From the NCBI GenBank assembly GCA_937871585.1, contig CALMPJ010000043.1, positions 1 to 64,000 on the forward strand: 64,000 nucleotides of DNA. The letters run 5' to 3'. This document shows positions 1 through 10,200 of the stretch, one piece after another. The DNA is from an uncultured Acidobacteriota bacterium (GTDB lineage Bacteria > Acidobacteriota > Blastocatellia > Pyrinomonadales > Pyrinomonadaceae). The position numbers and the translations under genes were made by a program. The notes below the pieces were generated by a model that saw nothing but the letters and a program-made list of their open reading frames with translations, did not search any database and was not told the DNA's origin. The stretch's first letter is position 1; each line of letters opens with the position of its first letter.

Positions 1-1147
1 TCATCCGCATTTTCCTAACGACGTCGTCTGGCAGCTCGCTCATTAGAAATACATCGAACTCCTCGCATCGCCGCATCAGATTCCACGCGGTCTGTCCGTT
101 GACTTGGTAGCGTTCGCTTAATCGAACCGCGAGTTCATAACTGTTATCACAATCGAACCAATCGAGAAAGTCGCTGCGACCAAGCCCGTCAACACATTGT
201 GCAATAAGCACGATCTTGCCGCCGGGCGTGCAAGCAGTTGTTGCCGCTTCGAGGGCTTTGTGAGCTTGGATCATATTCACGTCGAACGGCGAGCCGCCGC
301 AGCTTGCAATAACAACGTCGCGGCGGTCGCTGATCTCCACAGTTGAGCGTTGTGCAAATTCATCGCATGCCTCACGATGCGACTGCTTCCAATCGCCGCA
401 GAAAATGTCAGTTATATCGCCGTCGGAATTTACTATCGTGCTGATCGCAAGGTCAGGCGGCCTAAATTCCGTGGCCTCGACGAATGCTTCGTGAACGGCA
501 TTACCATCTAGCAACGCCGGACCGACACCTTCGCGACGCGACAAAATCGCTGTATCGAACGCCAATTTGTGGGTTTCGCGGATCGTTGTAGCGGAAGCTA
601 GTCCGGGGCAGATCAGCTTTCGGCCGCCTGTGAAACCGGCAAAATAATGAAACGAAATGCCGCCGACGATGATCACGCGGTCGTGTTCGATAAGGGCACG
701 GTTCAATTCGATCGGTATTCCTCGGCTCGAAACGCCGAGCCGAACATTTCCCGCCAAGTCCCGAGCATCGTGGTCGAGCAGCTTAATTCGCTGAGCGACG
801 AACGGCGTTAGTATCTCGTCGCGCTCGGCCGGCGTTACTTTTCGATGAATTCCCGTAGCAAAGATGATGCGGATCTTGTCCGGCGTGGTGCCGTTTTGAA
901 CGAGCCTGCGAACCAGCAGATTCGCTATCTGCCCGGCTCCGGTCTTTCGCGTCGCATCAGGAACGACGATCAGGACACTTTCGTCGAATGCAACGCTGTC
1001 ATCTACACCGGCTTGGTCAAATTGAAGGTTTATATCGACGTCCGAAAGCGGCCGAGAAGATGGTTCGGATTCGAGAATCTTCCAATCGTCTTCTAGAAAA
1101 CGAAACGGCACGCTCGATTTTCCGTATCGAAGCTCGATCTCGGACAT
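1..1147 (-). CDS. larA: LarA-family nickel-pincer racemase (3' end beyond window)
   Basis: The frame is open from an ATG at 1147 to the left edge, giving 382 residues of a family whose reference member (Lactobacillus plantarum LarA) has 424, so about 40 C-terminal codons are missing. H101, H167, K177 and H193 match LarA H108, H174, K184 and H200 with a constant offset of 7; K184 carries the nickel-pincer cofactor. The cofactor-site motif HYFAGFTGGRK and the downstream CGGSPFDVN motif are also present. LarA interconverts lactate enantiomers, but homologues racemise other 2-hydroxyacids, so the substrate is open. No larB, larC or larE lies in view. It is last in a run with the FecR protein, 7 bp downstream of it. 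Confidence 0.9.
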   Translation of the reverse strand, partial: MSEIELRYGKSSVPFRFLEDDWKILESEPSSRPLSDVDINLQFDQAGVDDSVAFDESVLIVVPDATRKTGAGQIANLLVRRLVQNGTTPDKIRIIFATGIHRKVTPAERDEILTPFVAQRIKLLDHDARDLAGNVRLGVSSRGIPIELNRALIEHDRVIIVGGISFHYFAGFTGGRKLICPGLASATTIRETHKLAFDTAILSRREGVGPALLDGNAVHEAFVEATEFRPPDLAISTIVNSDGDITDIFCGDWKQSHREACDEFAQRSTVEISDRRDVVIASCGGSPFDVNMIQAHKALEAATTACTPGGKIVLIAQCVDGLGRSDFLDWFDCDNSYELAVRLSERYQVNGQTAWNLMRRCEEFDVFLMSELPDDVVRKMRM

Positions 1148-1154
1148 AATTTCG

Positions 1155-2390
1155 CTATCGCCTTCGCAGCAACGTTCCACTTCGCAGGGAGATGATAAAA
1201 ACTGCACGACTGCCGCGCCCATCACCGACCTCTACATCAATTTCGGTTGATGCCGAAGATATCTGCATTTTGAAGGACCCATCCGCCGCCGCAAATGTAT
1301 CGCGTCCTACTGCGCGGATAACACGGCCCGGCTGAGTTTGTCCCGAAATTACATAGACGGTGCCGCCGAGTGGTTCTACTTTCCAGCCAGTCGCATCAAT
1401 ATCCGTCGCGGTCGTTCCTCTAACAACGGTGAATTTCCACGCGTCGCTCCAGTTTGTTACTTGGCCCGAACGCCCCGTCGCTTTGAGCCTCCAATAATAA
1501 GTTCCGGGCGATAGCCCGGTGAGACGGAAATCACGAGACGCAAGGCCGCTGCGATCGACCAAGATGGAGTCCGACAAAAATCCCGGTACCTTTGCTACCT
1601 GAAGGTAAAAATTGATCGCCGGGTTCTCGTCCGGATCCTGCCACGTAAGGGATGCGGTGACGCCGTCGCCGCCGTCGACGATCTGCTCAGAATTCGCCGG
1701 AGTTACGGGACGCGGCGGCTGCATCAACTTCTCGCGGGCGGAAAGTTTGCCGCCGCCGACAACCGCGTAAGTATTTTCCGTCAGGGCCGTTGTTTCGCCG
1801 GCGATCGTCGTCTCGATCCCGCCGCGGCTGACACGTATTTCGCCGCCGGTCGTTCCGTCAGCATTAAAACTGGCGTCCGTTTTTGGACCAACCTGATTTT
1901 CGCTGTCGCCGAGTTCGACGATATTTTTGACGTCGGCGCCTTGTTCGTCGGTGCGAACGTTCAATTGCCCGCCATCCACGCGAACACGCACATTCTTGCC
2001 GCCAAATAGCGATGTAGTATCACGCACGACGACCGTACTATTTGGCCGAACAGAATACACCGAGCCGTCGATCATCTGGATGACTGCACGTCCGTCTGCC
2101 TGAGTTTGAACGGTATCGCCGGCAGCAACATATGTCTCTCTTGTTACTAGTATTGTCTCGCGAGTAGACGCACGAGTTATTCGAACTTCGCCTTCGAACG
2201 AGATGATCTTTGCCGCGTCCTTTGGCGTTTCGCCGTCATTGGTAACCTGAAACCAGTTGTTCTTCGAGCCGTACCAAAGTCCGCCACCGATCAGGCCGGC
2301 GAACAGAACTATCGCTAACAGCCCGTAAACCGTGCTGTTGCGTATGTTCCACCAGTCGACGTAGAACTTTTTGTACCGTTGCTCGTCCAT
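1155..2390 (-). CDS. FecR-domain membrane protein
   Basis: A 411-residue protein with a short basic cytoplasmic N-terminus, one membrane segment (about 21-41) and an extracytoplasmic FecR-type domain (about 60-165) containing the usual GEV(R), GD-V-T and DG-V-RP elements. A fibronectin-like segment (about 240-325, with YYWRLKA) and a C-terminal beta-rich segment (about 340-411) follow. Family knowledge: FecR domains either regulate ECF sigma factors or form structural periplasmic beta-helices; no sigma gene adjoins this one, so a structural or sensory role is likelier. It sits 11 bp after terC and 7 bp before larA, which suggests co-transcription. Confidence 0.8.
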   Translation of the reverse strand: MDEQRYKKFYVDWWNIRNSTVYGLLAIVLFAGLIGGGLWYGSKNNWFQVTNDGETPKDAAKIISFEGEVRITRASTRETILVTRETYVAAGDTVQTQADGRAVIQMIDGSVYSVRPNSTVVVRDTTSLFGGKNVRVRVDGGQLNVRTDEQGADVKNIVELGDSENQVGPKTDASFNADGTTGGEIRVSRGGIETTIAGETTALTENTYAVVGGGKLSAREKLMQPPRPVTPANSEQIVDGGDGVTASLTWQDPDENPAINFYLQVAKVPGFLSDSILVDRSGLASRDFRLTGLSPGTYYWRLKATGRSGQVTNWSDAWKFTVVRGTTATDIDATGWKVEPLGGTVYVISGQTQPGRVIRAVGRDTFAAADGSFKMQISSASTEIDVEVGDGRGSRAVFIISLRSGTLLRRR

Positions 2391-2401
2391 CTAAGCAGGT
2401 T

Positions 2402-3466
2402 CTAGGCCTCTTCTTCCTCCACAGCCTTGTCCTCTTCCGGTGCAGGAATCAGCAGCGAGATGAGGATAGATAATATTATCGAACCCGCAACGACCAAAAG
2501 CGAGATATTTATTACAGCTTCCTTGTACTCGTTAGCCAGAAATCGTCTCAATAGGTCTGCAAATGCCGAGACGCTCGCTTCTCCGACCATCAGTAACAGC
2601 CCGTGTGCAATGAGCGGAAGCATCATTTTGAGGCCGATAAATGTGAGTACAAAAGCGAGCCCGTACTTGAGGTAGTGAAATCGGTTTGCGAGATCTGCCA
2701 GCAGGAAGTAGAACGTTCTAAGTCCCAGGATCGCGAAAATATTAGACGTGTATACAATGAATCGGTCTGTCGTGATCCCGAAAATAGCGGGAATCGAGTC
2801 GACTGCGAAAACCAGATCGGTAAACTCAACCACGATCAACACGAGCAGCAGCAATGTTCCGGTCCTAACGCCGTCTGCTATGGTAAAGAACTTATCTCCG
2901 TCGTAGTGCTTGCTGATACGGATGTACTTCGTGACCAGTTTGACCACGGCACTTTCGTGCGGCTCAAAATTATCTTCGGAGTTGCCGAACATCTTGATGC
3001 CCGTGTAGATCAAGAATGCTCCGAACAAATAGATGATCCAGTGAAACCTCTCTACCAACTCGGCACCGGCGAAGATCATGATCATTCGCATCACGAGCGC
3101 GCCCATGATGCCCCAGAACAGGACACGATGCTGGTATTTTTTCGGAACTTTAAAGAACGAGAAAATTAGTAGAAAGACGAAAAGATTGTCGACTGAAAGC
3201 GAAAGTTCGATCAGATAGCCCGTTAGAAAGAGCTTTGCCTGCGACATTGCGACGTTCCAGTCGCCGGTGTGATTTCCTACCTGAAAGTAGATAAAGACAT
3301 TGAATGCGAGAGCGAGCGAGATCCAGACCACGCTCCACAGGATCGTCTCTTTGCGCGACGGAACGTGAGATTTTCGATTGACGATGCCAATGTCGACAAA
3401 CAACGCCGACAACACTGTCACAAAGAAAAAGATCCAAACCCAATACGGATGGTCGATCGCATTCAT
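2402..3466 (-). CDS. TerC/Alx-family integral membrane protein
   Basis: A 354-residue polytopic membrane protein of the TerC family. Two family signatures with membrane-buried acidic residues are visible: SLSVDNLFVF near residue 90 and EFTDLVFAVDSIPA near residue 215. The C-terminus is a charged Glu-rich tail. Characterised relatives (Alx, MeeF/MeeY) export manganese or act in metal loading of exported enzymes; the TerC name comes from tellurite resistance. It lies 9 bp after msrC and 11 bp before the FecR protein, so it is probably the second gene of a four-gene run. The metal substrate cannot be read from the sequence. Confidence 0.92.
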   Translation of the reverse strand: MNAIDHPYWVWIFFFVTVLSALFVDIGIVNRKSHVPSRKETILWSVVWISLALAFNVFIYFQVGNHTGDWNVAMSQAKLFLTGYLIELSLSVDNLFVFLLIFSFFKVPKKYQHRVLFWGIMGALVMRMIMIFAGAELVERFHWIIYLFGAFLIYTGIKMFGNSEDNFEPHESAVVKLVTKYIRISKHYDGDKFFTIADGVRTGTLLLLVLIVVEFTDLVFAVDSIPAIFGITTDRFIVYTSNIFAILGLRTFYFLLADLANRFHYLKYGLAFVLTFIGLKMMLPLIAHGLLLMVGEASVSAFADLLRRFLANEYKEAVINISLLVVAGSIILSILISLLIPAPEEDKAVEEEEA

Positions 3467-3475
3467 AAGAAATAA

Positions 3476-3961
3476 CTAAAGCAATTTCGCCAATGGCTTT
3501 ACGATCGCCATAAGACCGACGACATCGACCTCAGAGAAATCATCTAGCCGGTCACTATCAACGTCGAGCACCCCGGCGATCGTTCCCGACGCATCGAACA
3601 ACGGAACAACAACTTCGGAACGAGAAGCTGATGCACAAGCGATATGGCCCGGAAACTCGTCTACATTTGGCACCACGATCGGAGCGGCATTCGAAAACGA
3701 ATGACCGCAAACGCCTTTATCAAATGCAATGCGAGTACATGCGAGTGGCCCTTGAAACGGCCCTAGAACCAGTTCGCCATCTTTCGCGAGATAAAAGCCA
3801 ACCCAGAAAAAGCCGAGTACCTCTTTCAAAACAGCGGCAACATTTGCCAAATTTGCTACCAAGTCAGATTCGTCAGCAATGAGTGCCTCGATCTGCGGCA
3901 AAATTTCAGCGTAACGCACGCTTCTATCGGCTGATGCTGTAAATGCGACCGAATCGGCCAT
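3476..3961 (-). CDS. msrC: free methionine-(R)-sulfoxide reductase (GAF type)
   Basis: A 161-residue GAF-domain protein. The three redox cysteines C75, C85 and C109 match E. coli fRMsr C84, C94 and C118 with a constant offset of 9, inside the family motifs LVLGPFQGPLAC, KGVCGHSF and FPGHIAC. The enzyme reduces free (not protein-bound) methionine-R-sulfoxide in the cytoplasm, using thioredoxin. The window also encodes MsrA (22181-22723), so both free and peptide methionine sulfoxide can be handled. It is the first gene of the run toward terC and is divergent from crcB, with about 87 bp between the starts. Confidence 0.95.
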   Translation of the reverse strand: MADSVAFTASADRSVRYAEILPQIEALIADESDLVANLANVAAVLKEVLGFFWVGFYLAKDGELVLGPFQGPLACTRIAFDKGVCGHSFSNAAPIVVPNVDEFPGHIACASASRSEVVVPLFDASGTIAGVLDVDSDRLDDFSEVDVVGLMAIVKPLAKLL

Positions 3962-4048
3962 AACCTCTTGAGTTTAGCCTTGCGGACAAGCGAAGCGCAA
4001 ATGATTTATATCTCATGCTATGCTTCGAATATGGCAATGGACGGCATT

Positions 4049-4420
4049 ATGAAGATAATTGCGGTCGCCGGAGGCGGAGCTGCCGGCGCCGTTGCGAGGT
4101 ATCTGATAAATATCTCGCCGCTCACACGCTGGTTCGGCTCGTTTCCAACTTCAACTTTTGTGATCAACATTACCGGCTCGATCCTGATCGGATTTGTGAT
4201 GGCATTGACGATCGAGCGATTGGTACTCGCCGAAAACGTCAAGCTTGCCATCGTCGTTGGTTTTCTCGGCGCATTTACTACGTTTTCGACCTATGAGTTC
4301 GAAATATTAGAACTCCTTCGGGACCGCCAGATCGCGACTGCACTTGTATACGCTCTATTGAGCGTGGTCGTAGGTTTGATCGGAGTTGCTGCCGGATTCG
4401 AACTAGGCCGTAGAGTTTAG
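4049..4420 (+). CDS. crcB: CrcB/Fluc fluoride channel
   Basis: A four-helix membrane protein of 123 residues from the chosen ATG. It carries GGGAAGAVARY at the start, the polar NITGS track and the TTFSTYEFE motif around the family's central sodium site. Fluc channels are dual-topology dimers that let fluoride leave the cell. The frame is open further upstream (ATGs at 4031 and 4037, another at 4001), but family members begin at the position equivalent to 4049. No fluoride riboswitch is recognisable in the 87 bp upstream. The last 18 bp overlap the 3' end of purK, which is convergent. Confidence 0.9.
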   Translation: MKIIAVAGGGAAGAVARYLINISPLTRWFGSFPTSTFVINITGSILIGFVMALTIERLVLAENVKLAIVVGFLGAFTTFSTYEFEILELLRDRQIATALVYALLSVVVGLIGVAAGFELGRRV

Positions 4421-5545
4421 ACGTTCTCGTGCCGTTTTGACAGCATCCGCAGCGATCTCTGCCGTCTCGCCGACAGCCGTGAGGTGACCCATTTTTCGGC
4501 CCGCACGAGGTTCGGATTTTCCGTAAAGATGCAGATTTACGCGGGGATCTGACAACGCTCCGGCCCAATTTGGTTCACCATTTGCCCAAACCTCGCCAAG
4601 TAGATTCGCCATCGCTGACGGACGATAGAATTCTGTCGAACCTAACGGCAATCCGCAAACGGAGCGCAATTGCTGCTCAAACTGCGATGTTACACAAGGC
4701 CCAAACGTCAGATGCCCAGAATTATGCGGCCTCGGAGCGATCTCGTTTACGATCAGCGTGTCGTCGTTCTTGAGAAAGAATTCAACGCACATCGTGCCGA
4801 CGTAATCGAACTTTTCTGCGATCTCGCGAGTAATGGCGACGGCATCGTCAACAACCTTCGCCGAAACCAACGCCGGAGCCATCGACACGTCGAGAATGTG
4901 ATTCGCGTGTTCGTTCTCGATCACTCCGTAATGCACGAACTCGCCGGTTTGCGATCGGGCACAGACGACCGAAACTTCTTTCTCAAAATCAACGAAGGCT
5001 TCCAAGACGCATTCCTGGCCGCCGAGTTTTTCGAATGCTGACTCGATGTCGGGGCTCGAATTGATCTTAGATTGCCCTTTGCCGTCGTAGCCGAAGCCTG
5101 CGGTTTTCAGTACGCACGGCGTTCCAAGATCGGCGACGCCGGACCGCAGTTCTTCGATGTTAGTTATTGTTCTAAATGGAGTTACGGGAATTCCGTTTGA
5201 TGATAGAAATTCTTTCTCGCGGCGGCGGTTCTGGGTTGTGTGCAGTATCTCGCCTTTCGGATGGACCTCGACAAACTCTGCTGCTGCTTCAACTGTTGCC
5301 GACGGCACATTCTCAAATTCGAACGTCACGACATCGACGCTTTGTGCAAACGATCGAACCTCGTACAGATCGTCGTAGCTTGCCGTCGTCTCAATATCCG
5401 CAACTTGTCCGGTCGGCGTGTCGCGGTCTGGCGAGAAGGTGTGGACGCGATAGCCGAGCTTGCGCGCCTCGATAGCGAACATCCGGCCAAGCTGTCCGCT
5501 GCCGAATACGCCGATCGTTGAATTTGGTTGAATGATCTTGGGCAC
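4403..5545 (-). CDS. purK: N5-carboxyaminoimidazole ribonucleotide synthase
   Basis: A 380-residue ATP-grasp enzyme. It begins with GVFGSGQLGRMFAIEARKLGY, typical of PurK, has the central ATP-grasp loop and an active-site ENEHANHILDVSMAPA motif, and ends with HLYGKSEPRAGRKMGHLT. It converts AIR, ATP and bicarbonate to N5-CAIR in purine synthesis; the product goes to PurE, encoded 1.2 kb upstream on the same strand. Between purE and purK sit an AlkD-like gene and a zinc-ribbon gene, so the usual adjacent purE-purK pair is split. Length is normal for the family. Confidence 0.95.
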   Translation of the reverse strand: MPKIIQPNSTIGVFGSGQLGRMFAIEARKLGYRVHTFSPDRDTPTGQVADIETTASYDDLYEVRSFAQSVDVVTFEFENVPSATVEAAAEFVEVHPKGEILHTTQNRRREKEFLSSNGIPVTPFRTITNIEELRSGVADLGTPCVLKTAGFGYDGKGQSKINSSPDIESAFEKLGGQECVLEAFVDFEKEVSVVCARSQTGEFVHYGVIENEHANHILDVSMAPALVSAKVVDDAVAITREIAEKFDYVGTMCVEFFLKNDDTLIVNEIAPRPHNSGHLTFGPCVTSQFEQQLRSVCGLPLGSTEFYRPSAMANLLGEVWANGEPNWAGALSDPRVNLHLYGKSEPRAGRKMGHLTAVGETAEIAADAVKTARERLNSTA

Positions 5546-5617
5546 CGATTCGCAAACCTAAAATGGTGTCGAATCGATAGATTAACGCACAACTGAAAAG
5601 AATCGCAGCCTAGCCGA

Positions 5618-6004
5618 CTATTTCTGTGTATTTGCCATGAATTTTTCGGTCTCAGCCGTCCGCTTCTGATGATCCGCGAGTCCGCCGCTGTTCTTGATAG
5701 CTGTTGTGTAAGCCTGTTTCTTTTGGCTCTCGTGCTCTTCTCGTGCAGAAAGAGTCGGTTGAGGTTTCGGTCCGGCAACAGCTGCCGGAGGTGTCGGTGT
5801 CGCCGGCGTTGAGGTCCACCAGTAAATTCCAAATGCAACGGCTGCCGCGATCGCTATTTTGCCGATCGGCAAGTTCACCTCGCTCCGCGCCTGCTTAGGC
5901 TTTTGTGCAGAAGAAAAGTCGTACAATCCTACGCCGCAGCGACGACAAGTGTCATCGTCGATCGAATTTACCAGTCCGCATTGTGGACATTTTGCTCGTG
6001 ACAT
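5618..6004 (-). CDS. small zinc-ribbon membrane protein
   Basis: A 128-residue protein of unknown role. The N-terminus is a zinc ribbon with two CxxC pairs (C6/C9 and C20/C23). A membrane segment follows at about 48-64 (KIAIAAAVAFGIYWW), then a Pro/Ala/Thr-rich linker and a charged C-terminal stretch of about 50 residues rich in Lys, Glu and Gln. The ribbon should be cytoplasmic and the charged part outside. It lies between the AlkD-like gene and purK on the same strand, with about 70 bp on either side, so it may or may not share their transcript. Not recognised beyond the zinc-ribbon fold. Confidence 0.75.
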   Translation of the reverse strand: MSRAKCPQCGLVNSIDDDTCRRCGVGLYDFSSAQKPKQARSEVNLPIGKIAIAAAVAFGIYWWTSTPATPTPPAAVAGPKPQPTLSAREEHESQKKQAYTTAIKNSGGLADHQKRTAETEKFMANTQK

Positions 6005-6073
6005 AGTGAGTCGGCAAGGCAGGAGACTCCTATTACTATTTTAGAGCAACGATAAAGCTATTTACAACAAGTT

Positions 6074-6772
6074 TTAACGCGACTTGCGGACAAGCCGTTC
6101 TTGGACGGTCGGGCTCTCAAGTTCGCGAAGAGCGTCCGCAGCGATCCATCTTCCCGCCTTGGTGCCGGACGCCTTGATCCGCTTCGCCGATTCGATGGCG
6201 AGTTTGTTAAGTGCAAGATTTCGTTTGCCGATCTGACGCAATGCCCAATTGACAGCCTTTTTTACGAAATTGCGTTCGTCACCGGAGTGTCTTTCGATGA
6301 TCGGTAAAAACGCCGTAAGATCGTCGTCTTCAGCTTTTTTATCGTGAACCGCGAGATAGGCCATCATCGAGAATCCGGCACGTTTTTCAAATTCAGGTTC
6401 GCGCTCGGCCCACTCAAATGCCTTGTCGTAGGCATACGGCGTTCGACAAAAAAGATAGCTGCATGCACCGTCGACCGTCGCCCAATTGTCAAAATCCGCA
6501 CACCAAGCGTCCATCTGCTCGGGCGTTACTTGCTTTGGATCGTCGATCATGAATGCGACCGCACGAACGTCATAAATGCCGCTGTTCCAAAGCTCAGCGG
6601 CAATTGCGTGACGGTCCTTGACCAATTTCTTGATCTCGCGGGCGAAAGCCTTGATCTCTGGTGTGCGAATACCAAACCACTTCGGCGTCTTGATCGCATA
6701 CCGCTCAAGATCGGCGACCTTTGCCGGATCGCTCAGCATCTTGAGTTCGGCGATTATCTGCTCGGCGGTCAT
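6074..6772 (-). CDS. AlkD-like DNA alkylation repair protein
   Basis: A 232-residue protein of the DNA_alkylation (AlkC/AlkD) family, built of HEAT-like helical repeats throughout. Recognisable family elements are [18 protein letters not shown] near the N-terminus, the [14 protein letters not shown] helix and [15 protein letters not shown] near residue 170. Relatives are monofunctional glycosylases that remove N3- and N7-alkylated purines without base flipping. Its start overlaps the purE stop by 4 bp (ATGA), so translation is probably coupled to purE. Some homologues have lost catalytic activity and the substrate here is not known. Confidence 0.85.
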   Translation of the reverse strand: MTAEQIIAELKMLSDPAKVADLERYAIKTPKWFGIRTPEIKAFAREIKKLVKDRHAIAAELWNSGIYDVRAVAFMIDDPKQVTPEQMDAWCADFDNWATVDGACSYLFCRTPYAYDKAFEWAEREPEFEKRAGFSMMAYLAVHDKKAEDDDLTAFLPIIERHSGDERNFVKKAVNWALRQIGKRNLALNKLAIESAKRIKASGTKAGRWIAADALRELESPTVQERLVRKSR

Positions 6773-7266
6773 TTGAGCTTGGTTTTGAGAACTGTTTTTG
6801 TTTGTTTAGAGCGAAATGCTGCTAATTTCTTGCGAAGTTCAGGGCGTGAATTAGCAAGTATCGAGATCGCGAGTAACCCCGCGTTTTTTGCTCCAGCTTG
6901 GCCGATGGCTAGAGTTCCGACAGGAATTCCGGCTGGCATCTGGGCGATAGAAAGCAGCGAATCGAGGCCCTTAAGTGCCTTGCTCTCAACAGGTACGCCG
7001 AGAACGGGTACAACCGTCTGCGAGGCACACATTCCCGGGAGATGAGCCGCACCGCCGGCACCGGCGATGATGACCTCGATTCCGCGTTCCTCTGCTGTTT
7101 TGGCAAACTCAAAAAGCAGATCAGGCGTTCGATGAGCCGAAACGATCTTGGTCTCATGCTCAACACCAAACTCGGTCAAAACCACCGAAGCATGCTCCAT
7201 CGTCGGCCAATCCGACTTGCTGCCCATAATGATCGAAACGACCGGTTTTCTTGCTTTAGTGGTCAT
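6769..7266 (-). CDS. purE: N5-CAIR mutase
   Basis: A 165-residue class I PurE. It has the [13 protein letters not shown] phosphate-binding start, the SAHRTPD loop with the catalytic histidine, [12 protein letters not shown] and the [10 protein letters not shown] segment. The enzyme moves the carboxylate of N5-CAIR to C4 to give CAIR, the step after PurK. It is the first gene of the run that includes the AlkD-like gene (4-bp overlap) and ends with purK. The C-terminal 25 residues are Lys-rich and probably flexible. Length is standard for bacterial class I PurE. Confidence 0.96.
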   Translation of the reverse strand: MTTKARKPVVSIIMGSKSDWPTMEHASVVLTEFGVEHETKIVSAHRTPDLLFEFAKTAEERGIEVIIAGAGGAAHLPGMCASQTVVPVLGVPVESKALKGLDSLLSIAQMPAGIPVGTLAIGQAGAKNAGLLAISILANSRPELRKKLAAFRSKQTKTVLKTKLK

Positions 7267-7295
7267 ACGTCGAGGTAAACTCGCTCTTCCATGTT

Positions 7296-10200
7296 CTATT
7301 GTTCGGCCACAAAATCCACTTCTCCAATATTGTCCGTCAGCGTTACAACGCGACTTGGTGTTGAGAATGTGTATCGCTTCGAGTTTACGGTAACTACGTA
7401 AGTTTCTCCCGCAGTTAGACCTTCGACAGAAAAGTAGCCAAATGACGATGTTTTGGCTATTCGCGGCTGTGAAAGACTATTGCCGGTGATCGAGACCGCT
7501 GCGTTTCGAACACCTGAGCCGTCGTTTGTTACAACTCGACCGGAGATCGATGCTGCTGCCGTAGTCGGAGCTAGCGGCGGATTTGTCGGGCCAAGTATCT
7601 CGAAATCATCGACCATAAATCCGTCAACAGCATAGCCGGCGCCGCTAAATCCTGGTTTAACTGACAGCACGATGCGGAATGTTACGCTCGGCTGCCCGAC
7701 CAATGCGGGAACGCCCGTCGTGAGATTGTACGTTACCAACGTGTTGTTTGAGGTTATGGTCCAACCGTATTGGTCAGGGAAGATAGCGGCATCGACCGGA
7801 CAACCTGTTGCCGGGCCGCGGTTGTACCAATTGGTCGCGTTCGGATCAGCATTTACGCCGAGTCGCGTCCACGTAGCTCCCTTATTGGTCGAGTATTGGA
7901 CCTGAACAGCAAATGGGCCGTTACAGAACGCGATCTCCATACTGCGGCGAAAACGTAATGTGTAGGCACTGGCCGAAGATGAAAAATTAAAGCTTGGCGA
8001 TTGGAAAACGCTTTCATAATCGCCCGACGTCAGGTCGGCATCGAGATCGGTCTTCCACACATTTACGGGGGAATTCACGGTCGTCAAGAAATTCGTCGGA
8101 ACGCCGCGTTCCCATTTATTAACGCCGCCGCGAGTGGACTGCGAACCGAAATCGTCCGTGTTGGTCTCGAATGTGCTGCCATCCGAGGCTACGACGTAGG
8201 GCGTGCCTCGATTCGGCAGAATGTGAATGAACTGTGTTTTCGTCAGCGAAGATGCTCCACTGTTGATCGTCAGCGTAACGTTGTATTTTCCGGGAGCGGA
8301 ATAAAGATGCCCCGGATTCTCAAGTGTGGACAACGGGCTTCCGTCGCCAAAGTTCCAGGACCACGACGTTGCACGGTAACTGTTGCTGTTGAAATAAACA
8401 GGCTGGCTAACGTACGAAAGCGTATTCGTCGAGCTAAATAATGCAGTAGGCGTTGTAAACAGATCGGACGCATATAATCCGCGACCGTGAGTGGCCGCGA
8501 TGACATAGCGGTCGCTTTGACGAGCTTGCAGCATATCGACGCGAACATTCGCAAGGCCCGAATTTGATGCGCCCCAAACAGTTGAGCCTCCATTCAGATC
8601 ATCCGTAGTCCAAACGCCAAGTTCGGTCGCGATCGCTGCTTGATCGCTATTTCCCGGATTAAACAATGCCCAGCGAACCGGCATATCGGGCACATTGCCC
8701 TCGACCGAGGTCCAGCTCGTGCCGCCGTTTGTCGATTCCCAGATGCTATTTACGCCGTAGTTGCTGAAAGTAACAAGCAAATGGTTGTCATTGCCAGTTT
8801 CAACCTCGACGCTCGAAACGTACGCCGTGGGCAGGCCCGTGCTGATGTTTGTGGCCGTTGGCGCGCCGGTGTTTGCATTATCGACCCGAACGACGCGGCC
8901 ACTGTCTGATCCGAAGAAAACTCGGTTCGCAGTATTCGGCGAAACCTTTACGGCTGAGACGGTTCCGGCAAGGGCTGCGACACCAACCGCGACAAACGTG
9001 GCACCGGTTTGTGGATCGTCCCAACGAAGATACTGGTTGGCATTTCGCGCCGCGTACAGTCGATTGTTTACATCGTCATAATCGGTCGGATTGATAAACA
9101 GTCCGCCGGACGTTGTAATGTTCGTCCAAGTAGAACCGCCGTCCGACGAGCGGTAATAGTCGTTATAGACATATTGTGTGAACTGAAACTGCGGCTGATC
9201 TTGGTCGATGTGCGTAAATGCACCGTCACCGCCGGTTACTTCGATAGTCGGCTGAATTCCCGCAGAACTGAACTGATGCGTGCCGTTGTCCTGCGCACCT
9301 GCGAGATAGTAGCTCGTAAACGATGTCGGGTGCATTGCCGCCGCATAGAACTGAGCGGTTCGGTAGTTCGAGCTTTTGTCGGTAACAGTAGGCAGAGCAA
9401 CATTGGCATTGGTCGATCGATAGACACCACCGTCATTTACAAAATAAGCGATCGACGAGCTGCCGTTTTGAAACAAGATATGATGCTGATCAGCGTGAGT
9501 ATATTGGAGCGAAAATCCGCCGTACCAATGAGTTACCTGAGCCCAAGTGCCTGCGCCATCAGTGCTTACAAATACATCAATTCCGCCGGCAAATAACCGA
9601 TCGCGATTGTTTGGATCGACGGCTATTGCGAGATCGTACCAAGCTTGGCCGCGTGAGAAATCGGCGGCCGGAATTCCGGGGTCGGCGTCTGCCGGTTCGG
9701 TACGTGATGTCCAGGTCGTGCCGGCATTCGTCGTTTGCAATATTCCGTTGACGGAACTGCCAAGCTCAACAACGGCATATGCGTAATTTGAGTCGCTTGG
9801 CGCACACGCAAGTTCGATCCTTCCGGCCGAGATCGGCAATGTCTGTGCAGCACCGAATGTCGCGCCCGCTGTCGTCGATTTATGGATCGAGCCATCGAGC
9901 GTCGAATAGACATCGCCATTGGCGGCAATGTCTACGTCGTAGGTGAAATTGCTGGTCGCACCTGTGATTCCCAATCCGGTGCCGAGAACCTTTGTGAAAC
10001 TTGTTCCGCCGTCCGTCGATCGTCTTAGGCCGGTCGATGTAGCTACGAGAACAATGCCGGTGCTGTTTACAACGATCTTTTGGCAGTAGTAAAAATTTGC
10101 GTTGCTCGTCGATCCTAACTGTGCCCACGTTGCACCGCCGTTCGTGCTCTTCCAAACGCCGAAGCCTTGAATTGCATCCAAATTAAAGTAGCCTTCACCG

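Noticed and set aside
2603-3169. 188-codon plus-strand frame
   Set aside because: Antisense to terC, which is firmly identified.
3962-4048. possible fluoride riboswitch before crcB
   Set aside because: The conserved fluoride-aptamer core sequence is not present in these 87 bp.
6344-7045. 233-codon plus-strand frame
   Set aside because: Antisense to the AlkD-like gene and purE; no domain.
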